From Undibacter mobilis (GTDB lineage Bacteria; Pseudomonadota; Alphaproteobacteria; Rhizobiales; Xanthobacteraceae), in the NCBI RefSeq assembly GCF_003367195.1, contig NZ_QRGO01000002.1, positions 248,001 to 312,000 on the forward strand: a stretch of 64,000 bases of DNA, read 5' to 3'. This document shows, piece after piece, positions 53,109-62,504 of this stretch. Positions within the stretch are counted from its first letter, which is position 1, and every line of letters starts with the position of its first letter. The position numbers and the translations under genes are program-made. The notes below the pieces were generated by a model. That model was not told the DNA's origin. It worked only from the letters and a program-made list of their open reading frames with translations, and searched no databases.

Positions 53109-54821
53109 ATGCACGACACACCGCTTCCAGACCTTGCGGCTACTGCCTTCCTTGAGCGCCTGGCGCAGAGAGGCGTGGAGTATGCGTTCGTCAACTCCGG
53201 TACCGACTTCGCGCCAATCGTTGAAGCATTGGCCCGCGAACCAAACAGCGCACGTTTTCCACGCTTCGTCACCGTGCCTCACGAAAATCTCGCGATGGCT
53301 ATGGCACACGGCTACTATCGCCTCTCCGGAAAGCCCGCAGCGGTCATGTGCCATGTCACCGTTGGTACGGCGAACGCGCTCTGCGGTTTGATGAACTGCT
53401 CGCGCGATCATATCCCAGTATTGCTGGCGGCTGGTCGTACGCCCAACACCGAGACCGGCTTCCCGGAATCGCGCAACGGTTACATTCACTGGGGCACGGA
53501 ATCATTCGACCAGGGCGGACTCGTCCGCGAATACGTCAAATGGGATTACGAATGGCGCCACGGCCAGCCGGCCGGAGATGTCGTCGATCGAGCTCTCGAC
53601 ATAGCGATGAGCGAGCCGCGAGGCCCGGTTTATCTCACACTCGCTCGCGAGGTTCTAGGAGGGCCCGTTGTTGACAAGCGGCGCAACAACCTCCGCGGGC
53701 TCGGCGCGGCCGCCCCTCATCCATGCCCCGAAACAATCGGAGTCGCCGCTGAGCTTCTCACCAATGCAAGCTTTCCTTTAATTATCACCGCGACAGCCGG
53801 AAGGACGCGCACCAGTTACGCCGCGCTCACAGATTTCGCCGATCGGCACGCGATTCCGGTGGTCCAATCACAGACTCGCGACCTCAATCTACCGACAGCG
53901 CACGCGATGAACCTCGGTCATAATGTGCACCAAATCCTGCCTCGAGCCGACGTGATTTTGGTGTTGGACAACGATGTTCCATGGCTACCGAGCGTCGGTG
54001 GCCCGTCACCGGGCGCCAAGGTCATCCATATGTCGGCAGATCCTCTCGCGTCTCGCTACCCGTTCCGGGAGTTCGAAACAGACGTTCTAATCACGAGCGA
54101 GACAACGCGTGGTGTCGTCGCGCTCGACCAGGCCATGACCGCAGCAGCAAACAATAAGGCAAAGATCAGGAAGGACGAGCGCCGTATCAGTATCAGTCGG
54201 ATCCGGGACGAACAGGCGCTTGAGCGCCGGCGACAGATCGACAAGGCGAGCGCCGCTCCCCGCGCTGGCGGGGTGTGGATTACGCATTGCCTCAATGCTC
54301 TTAAATCGCCCGACGCGATAATCATCAACGAGCTCGGCTTCAATGCTCCGGACTTTCTGGAACTGAACGAATGGGGGAGCTACATGGCGACAAGCTTGGC
54401 CGGTGGCCTCGGTTTCGGTCTCGGTGCTGCCCTTGGCGCCAAGCTCGCTGCGCCCGAGCGGGAGGTGATCGTGTGTTGCGGCGAAGGGTCATACATGTTC
54501 GGCAACCCGACCCCCTATCATTTCGTTCAGGCAGCCGAGAAGCTGCCGACTTTGACAATTGTCTCGAATAACCACGCTTGGCACGCCGTGAGGGTCGCGG
54601 CCCGATCGGTCTATCCCCGCGGCGCCGCGGCCAAGTCCAATGACATGCCATTAACGTCGCTCGCACCCTCGCCTCAATACGAGAAGACGATTTCTGCCAT
54701 TGGCGGCTATGGCGAAAAGGTCGACACGCCGGCGGAGTTACCCAACGCGATAGAGCGGGGGCTGGACGCCGTGCGAGCCGGCGTTCCCGCCGTATTGAAT
54801 GTTCTTACAGAAGGCCGTTAG
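53109..54821 (+). CDS. Thiamine diphosphate-dependent enzyme (acetolactate synthase-like)
   Basis: A 570-residue three-domain ThDP protein. The N-terminal PYR domain has the catalytic Glu in TVPHENLAMAMAHGYYR, the central domain covers about residues 200-330, and the PP domain has the ThDP/Mg motif CGEGSYMFGNP and SNNHAW about 30 residues later. In this motif the usual Asp of GDG is Glu. The family makes or cleaves 2-oxo acids. ATG 53109 was chosen over GTG 53100 because AAGG precedes it at a good distance. It heads a plus-strand unit with a deaminase. Confidence 0.92.
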   Translation: MHDTPLPDLAATAFLERLAQRGVEYAFVNSGTDFAPIVEALAREPNSARFPRFVTVPHENLAMAMAHGYYRLSGKPAAVMCHVTVGTANALCGLMNCSRDHIPVLLAAGRTPNTETGFPESRNGYIHWGTESFDQGGLVREYVKWDYEWRHGQPAGDVVDRALDIAMSEPRGPVYLTLAREVLGGPVVDKRRNNLRGLGAAAPHPCPETIGVAAELLTNASFPLIITATAGRTRTSYAALTDFADRHAIPVVQSQTRDLNLPTAHAMNLGHNVHQILPRADVILVLDNDVPWLPSVGGPSPGAKVIHMSADPLASRYPFREFETDVLITSETTRGVVALDQAMTAAANNKAKIRKDERRISISRIRDEQALERRRQIDKASAAPRAGGVWITHCLNALKSPDAIIINELGFNAPDFLELNEWGSYMATSLAGGLGFGLGAALGAKLAAPEREVIVCCGEGSYMFGNPTPYHFVQAAEKLPTLTIVSNNHAWHAVRVAARSVYPRGAAAKSNDMPLTSLAPSPQYEKTISAIGGYGEKVDTPAELPNAIERGLDAVRAGVPAVLNVLTEGR

Positions 54822-54848
54822 AACGCGCCCATCTCCGGAGCACCACTC

Positions 54849-55316
54849 ATGACACCGAACGAACTGATGCAGCGGGCGATAGATACCGCACGCATGGGAC
54901 TCGGCCAGGCAGGCCATCGCCCCTTCGCCGCAGTCATAGCGAGAAACGGATCGGTCGTTTGCGAGGCTGTGAGCCTTAGCGGGAGCGGAAACGACCCCAC
55001 TGCACATGCAGAGATTCTTGCGGTCAGAGACGCCTGCGATAAGTTAGGCACACGCGACCTTAGCGATTGCGATCTCTACGCGACTTGCGAACCGTGTCCC
55101 CTTTGCGTCGCCGCCATCTGGTACGCCCGGATTCGCAAGACCTATTACGCGGCCACGGTCGACGATTGCGGAAAGGTGGGCATACACCTGGACGAGCTGA
55201 TCCGCGAAGTCCGACTGCCTATCGCCAAGCGTCGTCAGCCGTCGGAGCAATTAATGCGCCCACAAGCACAAGCTCTGTTCAGTGACTGGGCGAGCGCCCA
55301 AATAAGTAGCGGCTAA
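54849..55316 (+). CDS. Zinc-dependent nucleobase/nucleoside deaminase
   Basis: A 155-residue cytidine-deaminase-fold protein. Zinc ligands and the catalytic Glu are in TAHAEILAVRDAC and TCEPCPLCVAAIWYAR. YYAATVDDCGKVGIHLDELI after the zinc motif resembles guanine deaminases. It hydrolyses an exocyclic amino group of a base, releasing ammonia. It is 27 bases after the ThDP enzyme gene, so they are probably co-transcribed. This supports an N-heterocycle as pathway substrate. Confidence 0.92.
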   Translation: MTPNELMQRAIDTARMGLGQAGHRPFAAVIARNGSVVCEAVSLSGSGNDPTAHAEILAVRDACDKLGTRDLSDCDLYATCEPCPLCVAAIWYARIRKTYYAATVDDCGKVGIHLDELIREVRLPIAKRRQPSEQLMRPQAQALFSDWASAQISSG

Positions 55317-55401
55317 CTCTTTCCTAGACTTCCGCACACACGGTAGACGCCGCGGTACGGCATCCGCTCTGACGCGGCATGCATCGGAGATGCTGCATAA
55401 T

Positions 55402-55440
55402 CGTTCGAAAGATCCAATTTGCTTAGACGTGGGTCGAACG
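55402..55440. promoter_or_regulatory. Inverted repeat upstream of the ferredoxin gene
   Basis: CGTTCGA (55402-55408) and TCGAACG (55434-55440) are exact inverted repeats 25 bases apart. ATTTGC inside and GCAAAT just outside (55446-55451) form a second inverted pair. The element is about 80 bases before the ferredoxin start, in an otherwise featureless 200-base gap, so it may be an operator. Confidence 0.35.
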
Positions 55441-55517
55441 CTTATTGCAAATGGAGCATCGAAAACTGCCGAAAGGCAGATTCGCGAACGATCGCTTATG
55501 CTCACGGAGCGCCGCCT

Positions 55518-55838
55518 TTGCCGACACTCACATTCATCGACTCGACCGGCCGACACAGGCAAGTCGATTCCGACGCTGGGCTATCGCTCATGGAGGTCGC
55601 GCGGCGAAACGATATCCCCGAAATTATTGCCGAGTGCGGCGGACAATGCGCCTGCGCCACTTGTCACGTCTACGTGGAGCCGGAATGGCTTTCGAAGACG
55701 GGCCCGATTAGTGAACTTGAGCAGGACCTTCTCAACTTCAGTGAGGATGTCCGCCCAACGTCGCGACTCTCGTGCCAGGTCCAGGTGACCGATGAGCTCG
55801 ACGGCATCATCGTTCATACGCCCTCGAAGCAGGGCTAA
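55518..55838 (+). CDS. [2Fe-2S] ferredoxin, adrenodoxin/putidaredoxin type
   Basis: A 106-residue ferredoxin. Three cluster cysteines are in ECGGQCACATCHVYV (C-x5-C-x2-C spacing with an extra Cys) and the fourth in SRLSCQVQV about 35 residues later. The frame is open from 55419 but the family start is LTFIDSTGRHRQVD, so TTG 55518 after GGAG is the likely start. Such ferredoxins feed electrons to monooxygenases or cytochrome P450s; no P450 is in the window. It converges on the TcuB-like gene. Confidence 0.9.
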   Translation: MPTLTFIDSTGRHRQVDSDAGLSLMEVARRNDIPEIIAECGGQCACATCHVYVEPEWLSKTGPISELEQDLLNFSEDVRPTSRLSCQVQVTDELDGIIVHTPSKQG

Positions 55839-55868
55839 CAGCCCATCAGCGCTTGCCGCGCCTCCGGA

Positions 55869-56996
55869 TCAATGGCCTGTCTTGCTCTCTCTCGCGTATT
55901 GCACGAGAGCAAGAAAACGATACAGGCCATGAACGAATTTTCCATAGGGCATCGTCAGGAACAGAGCAAAAACCACGCCTAGGTGCACGGCGAGCAGTAT
56001 CCCCATGGCGGGCGTTGCCCTGAAGACGAGCAAGGCCAGCCCCGTGACGCTCGTCAGCATCAGCATGACGATGAATGCGACGTCCATACCGAACCGCGCT
56101 TCATCGAGAAGCTCTGGGGCGCGCCTGAACTTCGCGACCAAAAGGCCAATTGGACCGACAACAAGTCCCACCCCGCCAAGCGTCCCGAGAACGACCGGCA
56201 AGTCCCACCAGGGATAAGGGGCCTCGCGCCCCAGGAAGTAGTGGTAGAGCGTCGCCACGGACGTCGCCGCGAAGCAGAGAAGAAAGCCGTAGAATGTGGC
56301 GTGATGATAGTGCTTGCGCCGGTCTGTCGGCTCTTCATCATCATTGATGCACCCAGCGCCGCCGCCATCGAGGTAACGCAGCCGACCGGCATCCTTTACC
56401 GCCTGGAGAAGCGGTCGTAGGCCGCCAATCGGTGCGCCGCCAGATATGTCGCGCCAGAATGCACGCATGGACAGCGTAAGTGCCACCAATGAATAGACGA
56501 AGACCGAACCGAACAGAACGGCCATCGTGTTATGCGGCATCAGCTTGTAGAAGGCGCCGGGACCAGTATGAACCCCGAACAACACGCTGGCATCACGATA
56601 AGCGGCGAAGCCGACAATGAAGGCTGCCACACTTAGCGCAGCGATGAGGCTGATGGCGAGGCCGTTTCTGGCGAAAAGCCCATTCAGCGGTCGAGGCCAA
56701 GCATAGACTCGGTATGAGTCGCCTCGTACCTTTGCGAGCGCCCGCGGCACATTGACCGAAAACTCGTGCGGCGGAGAAAACTGACAATCAGAGAAGCAGG
56801 CTCCGCAGCCATGGCAAAGATTGGATAGGTAGTTGAGGTCCGCATCGGTGAAGAGCCTCCGGCGCTCCATAGCCGGGAACACCGCACAAAGGCCCTCGCA
56901 ATAGCGGCAGGAGTTGCAGACCACCATCAACCGGTCCGCTTCATTCAAAGCCTCGGTCGGGTGGGACGTCGTCGTATGCATATCAACGGTGCGCAT
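55869..56996 (-). CDS. TcuB-like iron-sulfur membrane electron carrier (CitB domain)
   Basis: A 375-residue protein. Two [4Fe-4S] motifs are visible: CNSCRYCEGLCAVFP near residues 27-41 and CHGCGACFSDCQFSPP near 61-76. Six or so membrane helices follow, with several histidines (near 160, 235 and 335) that could bind haem. TcuB oxidises reduced TcuA and passes electrons to the quinone pool. It overlaps the TcuA-like gene by 14 bases if ATG 56996 is used; ATG 56981 is the alternative. It is the last gene of the operon. Confidence 0.92.
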   Translation of the reverse strand: MRTVDMHTTTSHPTEALNEADRLMVVCNSCRYCEGLCAVFPAMERRRLFTDADLNYLSNLCHGCGACFSDCQFSPPHEFSVNVPRALAKVRGDSYRVYAWPRPLNGLFARNGLAISLIAALSVAAFIVGFAAYRDASVLFGVHTGPGAFYKLMPHNTMAVLFGSVFVYSLVALTLSMRAFWRDISGGAPIGGLRPLLQAVKDAGRLRYLDGGGAGCINDDEEPTDRRKHYHHATFYGFLLCFAATSVATLYHYFLGREAPYPWWDLPVVLGTLGGVGLVVGPIGLLVAKFRRAPELLDEARFGMDVAFIVMLMLTSVTGLALLVFRATPAMGILLAVHLGVVFALFLTMPYGKFVHGLYRFLALVQYARESKTGH

Positions 56997-58395
56997 TCTT
57001 CGCCGCCCCTCGTCCTGCCATACGTCCGGAGACGCTGCCGATCGTCATACCGATGCCGGCGGCATATCCCTTCGTCAGAACATTACCGGCCATGATCTCA
57101 CCGGCCGCGAACATGTTCTCCGCCGGACTCCCGTCATTCATGATCATGCGCGCCTCAAGATTCACACGCACCCCAAGGTAGGTGAATGTGATCCCGGGCC
57201 TGACTGGATAAGCATAGAAGGGCGCTTTCTCGATCTTCCGTGCCCAATTCGATTTCGGGGGTGTCACCCCCTCCGTTCGGCATCCATCGAGGTCGGCGTG
57301 GTTGAAGTTCCCCGGTCGGACGCCTGAATTAAATTCACTAACTGTCTTACCGAGAACTTCCGGATCGAGACCGAGCTTGCCAGCGAGTTCTTCAATTGTG
57401 TCCGCCGTAATCGGCGGAAAGAGCGACGGCATGAAGAGCTCCAGCGAGGACGCGTCGAACACGATATAGGCGATCTGGTCCGGCTGTTGCGCGACGAGAC
57501 GGCCCCAGATTGCGTAGCGCTTGGGCCATATGTCCTCGCCCTCGTCGTAGAAGCGAACGGCGTTCTTGTTCACCACGATGCCGAAGACCACACAATCCAG
57601 TCGGGTGATAATGCCGCCATCGTACTTCGGCGCCCGCGCATCGATCGCCACCGCGTGACATTGCGTCGGGTCGCCGGTCTCTTGAACCCCAGCATCAAGC
57701 AACATCCTGAGAACGGTGCCGCGATTGTTCGGAGTACCCCGGATGAGAAAGTTTTCGGCCGCCTCGCCCCAATATTCCTTCAGCCACTCGATGTTGGACT
57801 CGAAGCCGCCGGCAGCCGCCACCAGATTTTTCGCCCGGAGTTTATGGGGCACCCCTTTATGCAACGCAGTTGCCGATTTAAAGACGCCTCCGTCAATCTC
57901 CAACGCCGTAACCGGTGTGTCGTAGACAACGTCGATTCCAATCCGCTCAGCCGTGCGATAGAGTTCGTTCAGCATGGCCCTGCCGCCGCCGAGGAAGAAC
58001 GCATTGGTTCGACCGAGCGTGAGTGTGCCTCCGAGCGACGGTTGATAACGTACGCCCTGCTCCGTCAGCCACACCAGCACTTCCTTCGACTCGCGAATCA
58101 TGTGTCTTGCGAGGGGCTCGTCGGTCTTACCCCCAGTCATGCGCAGCAGGTCTTGGAAAAGCTCTTCTTCGCTGTATGGGCCCGTGAGGGTCTCAGTCGC
58201 GGTGTCATGCGCACAGCGAATATTTCGGGTATGTCTTGTATTGCCGCCACGATAGAATTTTGACGCGCCCTCCACCACGAGGACCGACGCACCGTCGCGG
58301 CGCGCGGCGATTGCCGCACAAAGCGCCGCATTGCCTCCCCCGACGACCAGTACGTCATAAAGCTTAGCGGGATCGAGCTGGCCTAACTCACCCAT
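56983..58395 (-). CDS. FAD-dependent dehydrogenase, tricarballylate dehydrogenase (TcuA)-like, second copy
   Basis: A 470-residue flavoprotein related to the one at 30793. The FAD fold is YDVLVVGGGNAALCAAIAAR followed by YRGGNTRHTRNIRCAHD, and ENMFAAGEIMAGNVLTKGYA lies near the C-terminus. ATG 58395 was preferred to 58440 because GAGGGCGAGC precedes it and the RidA gene ends at 58404. It sits directly before the TcuB-like electron carrier, so this copy is the complete TcuAB pair. The substrate may be tricarballylate or another saturated acid. Confidence 0.91.
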   Translation of the reverse strand: MGELGQLDPAKLYDVLVVGGGNAALCAAIAARRDGASVLVVEGASKFYRGGNTRHTRNIRCAHDTATETLTGPYSEEELFQDLLRMTGGKTDEPLARHMIRESKEVLVWLTEQGVRYQPSLGGTLTLGRTNAFFLGGGRAMLNELYRTAERIGIDVVYDTPVTALEIDGGVFKSATALHKGVPHKLRAKNLVAAAGGFESNIEWLKEYWGEAAENFLIRGTPNNRGTVLRMLLDAGVQETGDPTQCHAVAIDARAPKYDGGIITRLDCVVFGIVVNKNAVRFYDEGEDIWPKRYAIWGRLVAQQPDQIAYIVFDASSLELFMPSLFPPITADTIEELAGKLGLDPEVLGKTVSEFNSGVRPGNFNHADLDGCRTEGVTPPKSNWARKIEKAPFYAYPVRPGITFTYLGVRVNLEARMIMNDGSPAENMFAAGEIMAGNVLTKGYAAGIGMTIGSVSGRMAGRGAAKNAHR

Positions 58396-58403
58396 GCTCG
58401 CCC

Positions 58404-58754
58404 TCAGAGCGCCGCCGTAACAAGAATCTCCACGCGACAATTTGGATTGTTCATCTCAACCTTGCCGCAGCAGCGCGTCGGAGTTGAACCTTGAATGACC
58501 CAGGCATCCCAGACCTTATTGAAGGCAGCAAAGTCATCCATCGTCCGTAACCAGACTTGGGCAGTGAGGATTCGACTTTTGTTAGAGCCGGCTTCATTGA
58601 CCAGTTGTTCGATCTTGGCAAGAACCTGCTGCGCCTGCCCGGTCACGTCGAGAGACATATCGTCGGGAACCTGGCCGGCGGTGTATACGATGCCGCCATG
58701 CACGATCGCACGGCTACGGCGCTGGTTCTGATCGAAACGACTAATTTCACTCAT
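58404..58754 (-). CDS. RidA-family protein
   Basis: A 116-residue RidA/YjgF protein. ARG-type active-site context TPTRCCGKVEMNN and the start AIVHGGIVYTAGQVPDD match the family. It hydrolyses reactive enamines or imines to ketones, or acts on related carbamate or hydantoin intermediates. The frame extends to 58802 but ATG 58754 follows GAGGATAAG. It lies between hydantoinase B (22 bases upstream) and the TcuA-like gene, a place where an enamine intermediate could arise. Confidence 0.9.
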   Translation of the reverse strand: MSEISRFDQNQRRSRAIVHGGIVYTAGQVPDDMSLDVTGQAQQVLAKIEQLVNEAGSNKSRILTAQVWLRTMDDFAAFNKVWDAWVIQGSTPTRCCGKVEMNNPNCRVEILVTAAL

Positions 58755-58776
58755 CTTATCCTCATTCTCTAGACGT

Positions 58777-60348
58777 TCAGGCGCGGCCGTACGCACCGCC
58801 ACCCGCGGTTTCCATCAGTACGCGATCGCCAGGTTTCAGCACGCGTGGCGTCGTCGGATCGGTCTGTTGACCATTGATCGCAAGTCGCCCTGGTCTGCCC
58901 GCTCCACCGCCAGCCAATCCTTCGGTGGGCGCCTTCAACTGCGTCATCAGAAATGACGCCATGATTTCCGAGGCGTCAGACAGAATATCGAACTCGAAGC
59001 TGATTCCGGCTCCGCCTCGATTCTTGCCCTCGCCGCCGCTGCCCCGACGGATTTCACGACGAACGACCCGGATCGGCGCAAGATTCTCCATCATTTCTAC
59101 CGGCGTGTTTCCGAGGTTGGCCGGAAAGCTCAAAGCCGAGAATCCAGGACGTCGGGAAGTGGCGCCTTGGCCCGCATTGAGAAAGTTCACGACGGCAAAC
59201 CGTTTGCCGCGATACTCCCCCGACATGGTCATGGACGAATTGGGCGATCCGGACGCCCATACCTGATCAGGCAGTACGTTAGCGAGCGCCTTAAACACCG
59301 CCGCAGGCAGAAGATGTCCGATCGCGCTACGTCCACCGGAAGCGGCAGGATATGTTGGATTTAGTAGCGAGCCGATGGGGGCAGAGGTCTTGATCGGAAT
59401 GAAGCAGCCTTCGTTGTTCGGAATATCCGGACATAACAGCGCCTTCAGGCCGTATACCGTGTATGCGAACGTATATATCGGTACGACGTTCATCGCATAT
59501 GGAATTTGGGGACTGGTACCTGCATAGTCGATCGAGATCTCATCTCCACGAACGGTCAATGCACACTCGATTTTGATCGGCGTGCCTTCGAAGCCATCGT
59601 GGTTCACTGTTGAACGATATACCCCGTCTGGGATTGCACGAATTGCATCCCTCATGGCCTTTTCCGAGCGGGCGCGCACTTCCGAACCTAGCGCTTCGAT
59701 ATCGACCGTATCCAGCAGGCCCTGAAGCCGCTCCCCCATGGTCCGGCAACCGGAAACCTGCGCCCAGACGTCACCCATTCCCTGTTCGGAGACCCGGATA
59801 TTCTGCGTAATGATCTCGATCAGAACATCGTTTGGCTTGCCACCATCGAGCAATCGCATCACCGGTATCTGCAAGCCTTCCTCGTAGATTTCTCGGCTGG
59901 AGTTGCTGCGTAGCTTGCCTCCGATGTCAGGCAAGTGAGAAACGACCGCCGCGAAGGCCACAAGTTGACCACGATGAAATATGGGCGTTGCCGTCGTCAC
60001 GTCGTGAACGTGACCGGATCCCTTCCAGGGATCGTTTGTTATGAATACGTCGCCAGGCTTGATCGTATCCGCGGGAAACTTCTCCAGAAAGTGACGCACC
60101 GTCGCCGGAAGGCATCCGATGAAACCCGGCAGGCTCATCGTAGATTGGGCGAGCGAGCGGCCCCTTGCGTCCGTGAGCACGATCGCGAAATCGTTTCCGT
60201 CCCGGACCAAAGTCGAAAAACAGGTTCGAACGAATGCGGCCGATGCCTCGTCAACAACGCTGATCAAGCGCTTCCAGAGAATCTCGAGTTCAATCGCGTC
60301 GAAAGACGAGTTGCGCCGAGTCGGCGCAGGAGCCGAAGCTGTCTTCAT
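58777..60348 (-). CDS. hyuB: Hydantoinase B/oxoprolinase family subunit
   Basis: A 523-residue HyuB-type subunit. FVRTCFSTLVRDGNDFAIVL near residue 40, then FITNDPWKGSGHVHDVTTAT and SHLPDIGGKLRSNSSREIYE, are the family core. GRSAIGHLLPAAVFKALANV and GKNRGGAGISFEF follow in the C-terminal part. With HyuA it hydrolyses a cyclic amide, hydantoin or oxoproline, usually with ATP, or carboxylates a ketone in the acetone carboxylase branch. It starts one base after the HyuA stop. Confidence 0.94.
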   Translation of the reverse strand: MKTASAPAPTRRNSSFDAIELEILWKRLISVVDEASAAFVRTCFSTLVRDGNDFAIVLTDARGRSLAQSTMSLPGFIGCLPATVRHFLEKFPADTIKPGDVFITNDPWKGSGHVHDVTTATPIFHRGQLVAFAAVVSHLPDIGGKLRSNSSREIYEEGLQIPVMRLLDGGKPNDVLIEIITQNIRVSEQGMGDVWAQVSGCRTMGERLQGLLDTVDIEALGSEVRARSEKAMRDAIRAIPDGVYRSTVNHDGFEGTPIKIECALTVRGDEISIDYAGTSPQIPYAMNVVPIYTFAYTVYGLKALLCPDIPNNEGCFIPIKTSAPIGSLLNPTYPAASGGRSAIGHLLPAAVFKALANVLPDQVWASGSPNSSMTMSGEYRGKRFAVVNFLNAGQGATSRRPGFSALSFPANLGNTPVEMMENLAPIRVVRREIRRGSGGEGKNRGGAGISFEFDILSDASEIMASFLMTQLKAPTEGLAGGGAGRPGRLAINGQQTDPTTPRVLKPGDRVLMETAGGGAYGRA

Positions 60349-60349
60349 G

Positions 60350-62479
60350 TCAATCGAATTCCTTGATCGTCACCGAGACCGTCAGGTCGGATCGGATGGA
60401 AACATCCGCCGTAACTGCAACCACAATTGTCGACTCACGCTCCTCGAGGATGAGAGGCCCTATCAGAGATGAATCCGGCGGCACCGAATAGCGGTTGTAG
60501 ACATTCACCATCTCGAAGTCGCCCTTGAGCGGCAGGTAAATCTTGCGCTGCCCTGATGGCACGACGTCCTTACGAGCAGACGCACGACTGTCCCCCCAAG
60601 CGAAGCGTTGTCCCTCGTTGGGTGCCCGACCGACCAGGCGCCACGTGATGACCTGTGGCAAGGCGTTTGGCACCAGGCGGCCGTAGAGGCGCTCATATTC
60701 GGATTCGAAGGACTTCAACAAACGATCGGCCGTCGCTTGCGATACTTCCTCGAAGGGAAGCGTGACCGCAATCTCGGCACCCTGCCCCGCATAACGCATA
60801 TCAACCCCGATAATCCATTCGACGGTGTCGGCTCCAGCCGCCTCCAGCTCCGCCTGACTCTCGTGACGAAGATCAGCCAGGTTCTGGGCCACCGTCTGCC
60901 AGTCAACATCGGCCAACAGCTGCGGATTCGACCACGCGCGATCCACACGCGCAGGCGCTGCCAGCATGCCGAGGCACGAGCCCGCGCCCGCGGCAATCGG
61001 GATCAACACTCGCGGAATGCGAAGCTTGCGCGCCACTTCCACGGCATGCACCGGGCCGGCACCGCCTGTCGCGATCATGGTAAAGTCGCGAGGGTCGAGG
61101 CCGTTTTCGGCAATGTGGATGCGCGCGGCGCTCGCCATATTCTCGTTGACGACGTTGCAGATGCCCCAGGTCGCTTCCAGAGGCGACACCTTCAGGTCAG
61201 TTGCGAGCTTCGCCACTGCCTGAGACGCGTTGGCAACGTCGAGCTTCATTTCACCGCCGAGAAAATTGTCCGGGCTCAGGTAGCCGAGCAAAAGATCCGC
61301 GTCCGTTACGGTCGGCTCGGTGCCTCCGCGCCCGTAACAGGCAGGCCCCGGCACCGATCCGGACGATTCCGGGCCGATGTTCAGAAGACCAAGCCGGTTG
61401 CAGTGCGCGATCGATCCCCCGCCGGCGCCGATTTCAATCAGCTCGATGCTTGGTATCAAAATGGGCAGTCCCGAACCCCGGCGGAACCGTTTGACGCGGG
61501 CGCATTCGAAACTGTGCGCGATTGGCGCCTCACCGCCCACTGCAACGCAGGCTTTGGCGGTTGTCCCCCCCATATCGAATGCGAGCACCTGCTGCACATC
61601 GTTCTGGCGCGCAGTGTTGAGCGCAGACATGACGCCGGCCGCCGGGCCCGACTCCAGGAGAAGAATGGGCGATTCGGCGCCCGCTTCGGCCGAGCTAAAG
61701 CCGCCACTCGACACCATGACGCGAAGTGGCACATTCTCCTTAATCGCCGCAATACGCGCGTTGAGTTCATTGAGGTAGTTAGAAACGAGCGGTTTCACGT
61801 AAGCGTTCGCGGCCACGGTCGACGTCCGCTCATATTCCTTGATTTCGCGAGCCAGATCTGACGACAGAGAGACGAACATTCCCGGAAGGGCCGCCTTGAT
61901 CTGGGCTGCGATTTCCTTTTCGTGATCCGGGTTGACATACGAATGCAGCAGAGACACCGCGACGGAAGTCACATTCAGTGACCGCAGTTCGTCGACCACG
62001 CGCTGCGCTTCGGCCGCCGTCAGCGGCAACAACTTCTCGCCGCGCGCATCGAGGCGTTCGCTGACCTCGATACGGTCAGTCTCGGCGATAAGGGGCTTGG
62101 GCAGTTCGATCTCGAGATCGTAGATGTCGTAGCGCCACTCCCGCCCGATATCGAGCACGTCACGCATTCCGCTGGTCGTAACGAGGGCTGATCGGGCCCC
62201 TTTTCGCTCGATCAACGTATTCGTGATGAGTGTCGTCCCGTGCACGACCTCCGCGAGAGGCGGTGAACTGGACTCGGCGTCGGCATAGGAAGCGGCAACC
62301 TGCCTCAGCAAGTCCCGGATTACCGTGGAGACGGCCTCGCCTGGGTCGTCCGGCGTGGTCGGTGATTTGGCCACCCAAATTCGACCTGCCGGCAGAAGCC
62401 CGGCCACCCCGTCTGTAAATGTCCCGCCGATGTCGACCGCGACACGCAGGATGTTCTCGACTTTAACTTGCTTATTCAT
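60350..62479 (-). CDS. hyuA: Hydantoinase A/oxoprolinase family subunit
   Basis: A 709-residue HyuA-type subunit. The ATPase-like phosphate loop VAVDIGGTFTDGVAGL starts at residue 13. Conserved blocks HGTTLITNTLIERKGARSAL, LAFDMGGTTAKACVAVGGEA and MIATGGAGPVHAVEVARKL follow in order. Family members are ATP-dependent N-methylhydantoinases, oxoprolinases or acetone carboxylase subunits. The operon lacks a third acetone carboxylase subunit, so a hydantoin/lactam hydrolase is favoured. It follows the aldehyde dehydrogenase by 25 bases. Confidence 0.94.
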   Translation of the reverse strand: MNKQVKVENILRVAVDIGGTFTDGVAGLLPAGRIWVAKSPTTPDDPGEAVSTVIRDLLRQVAASYADAESSSPPLAEVVHGTTLITNTLIERKGARSALVTTSGMRDVLDIGREWRYDIYDLEIELPKPLIAETDRIEVSERLDARGEKLLPLTAAEAQRVVDELRSLNVTSVAVSLLHSYVNPDHEKEIAAQIKAALPGMFVSLSSDLAREIKEYERTSTVAANAYVKPLVSNYLNELNARIAAIKENVPLRVMVSSGGFSSAEAGAESPILLLESGPAAGVMSALNTARQNDVQQVLAFDMGGTTAKACVAVGGEAPIAHSFECARVKRFRRGSGLPILIPSIELIEIGAGGGSIAHCNRLGLLNIGPESSGSVPGPACYGRGGTEPTVTDADLLLGYLSPDNFLGGEMKLDVANASQAVAKLATDLKVSPLEATWGICNVVNENMASAARIHIAENGLDPRDFTMIATGGAGPVHAVEVARKLRIPRVLIPIAAGAGSCLGMLAAPARVDRAWSNPQLLADVDWQTVAQNLADLRHESQAELEAAGADTVEWIIGVDMRYAGQGAEIAVTLPFEEVSQATADRLLKSFESEYERLYGRLVPNALPQVITWRLVGRAPNEGQRFAWGDSRASARKDVVPSGQRKIYLPLKGDFEMVNVYNRYSVPPDSSLIGPLILEERESTIVVAVTADVSIRSDLTVSVTIKEFD

Positions 62480-62504
62480 AGGCTTTGATGGTCCGGCTTC
62501 GGGT

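Noticed and set aside
60608..61861. A 417-residue plus-strand open frame inside hyuA
   Set aside because: HyuA motifs on the minus strand extend through it; composition is typical of a mirror frame.
58777..62479. Acetone carboxylase alpha/beta subunits
   Set aside because: HyuA and HyuB are related to these, but no gamma subunit is encoded nearby and RidA fits a hydantoin or lactam route better.
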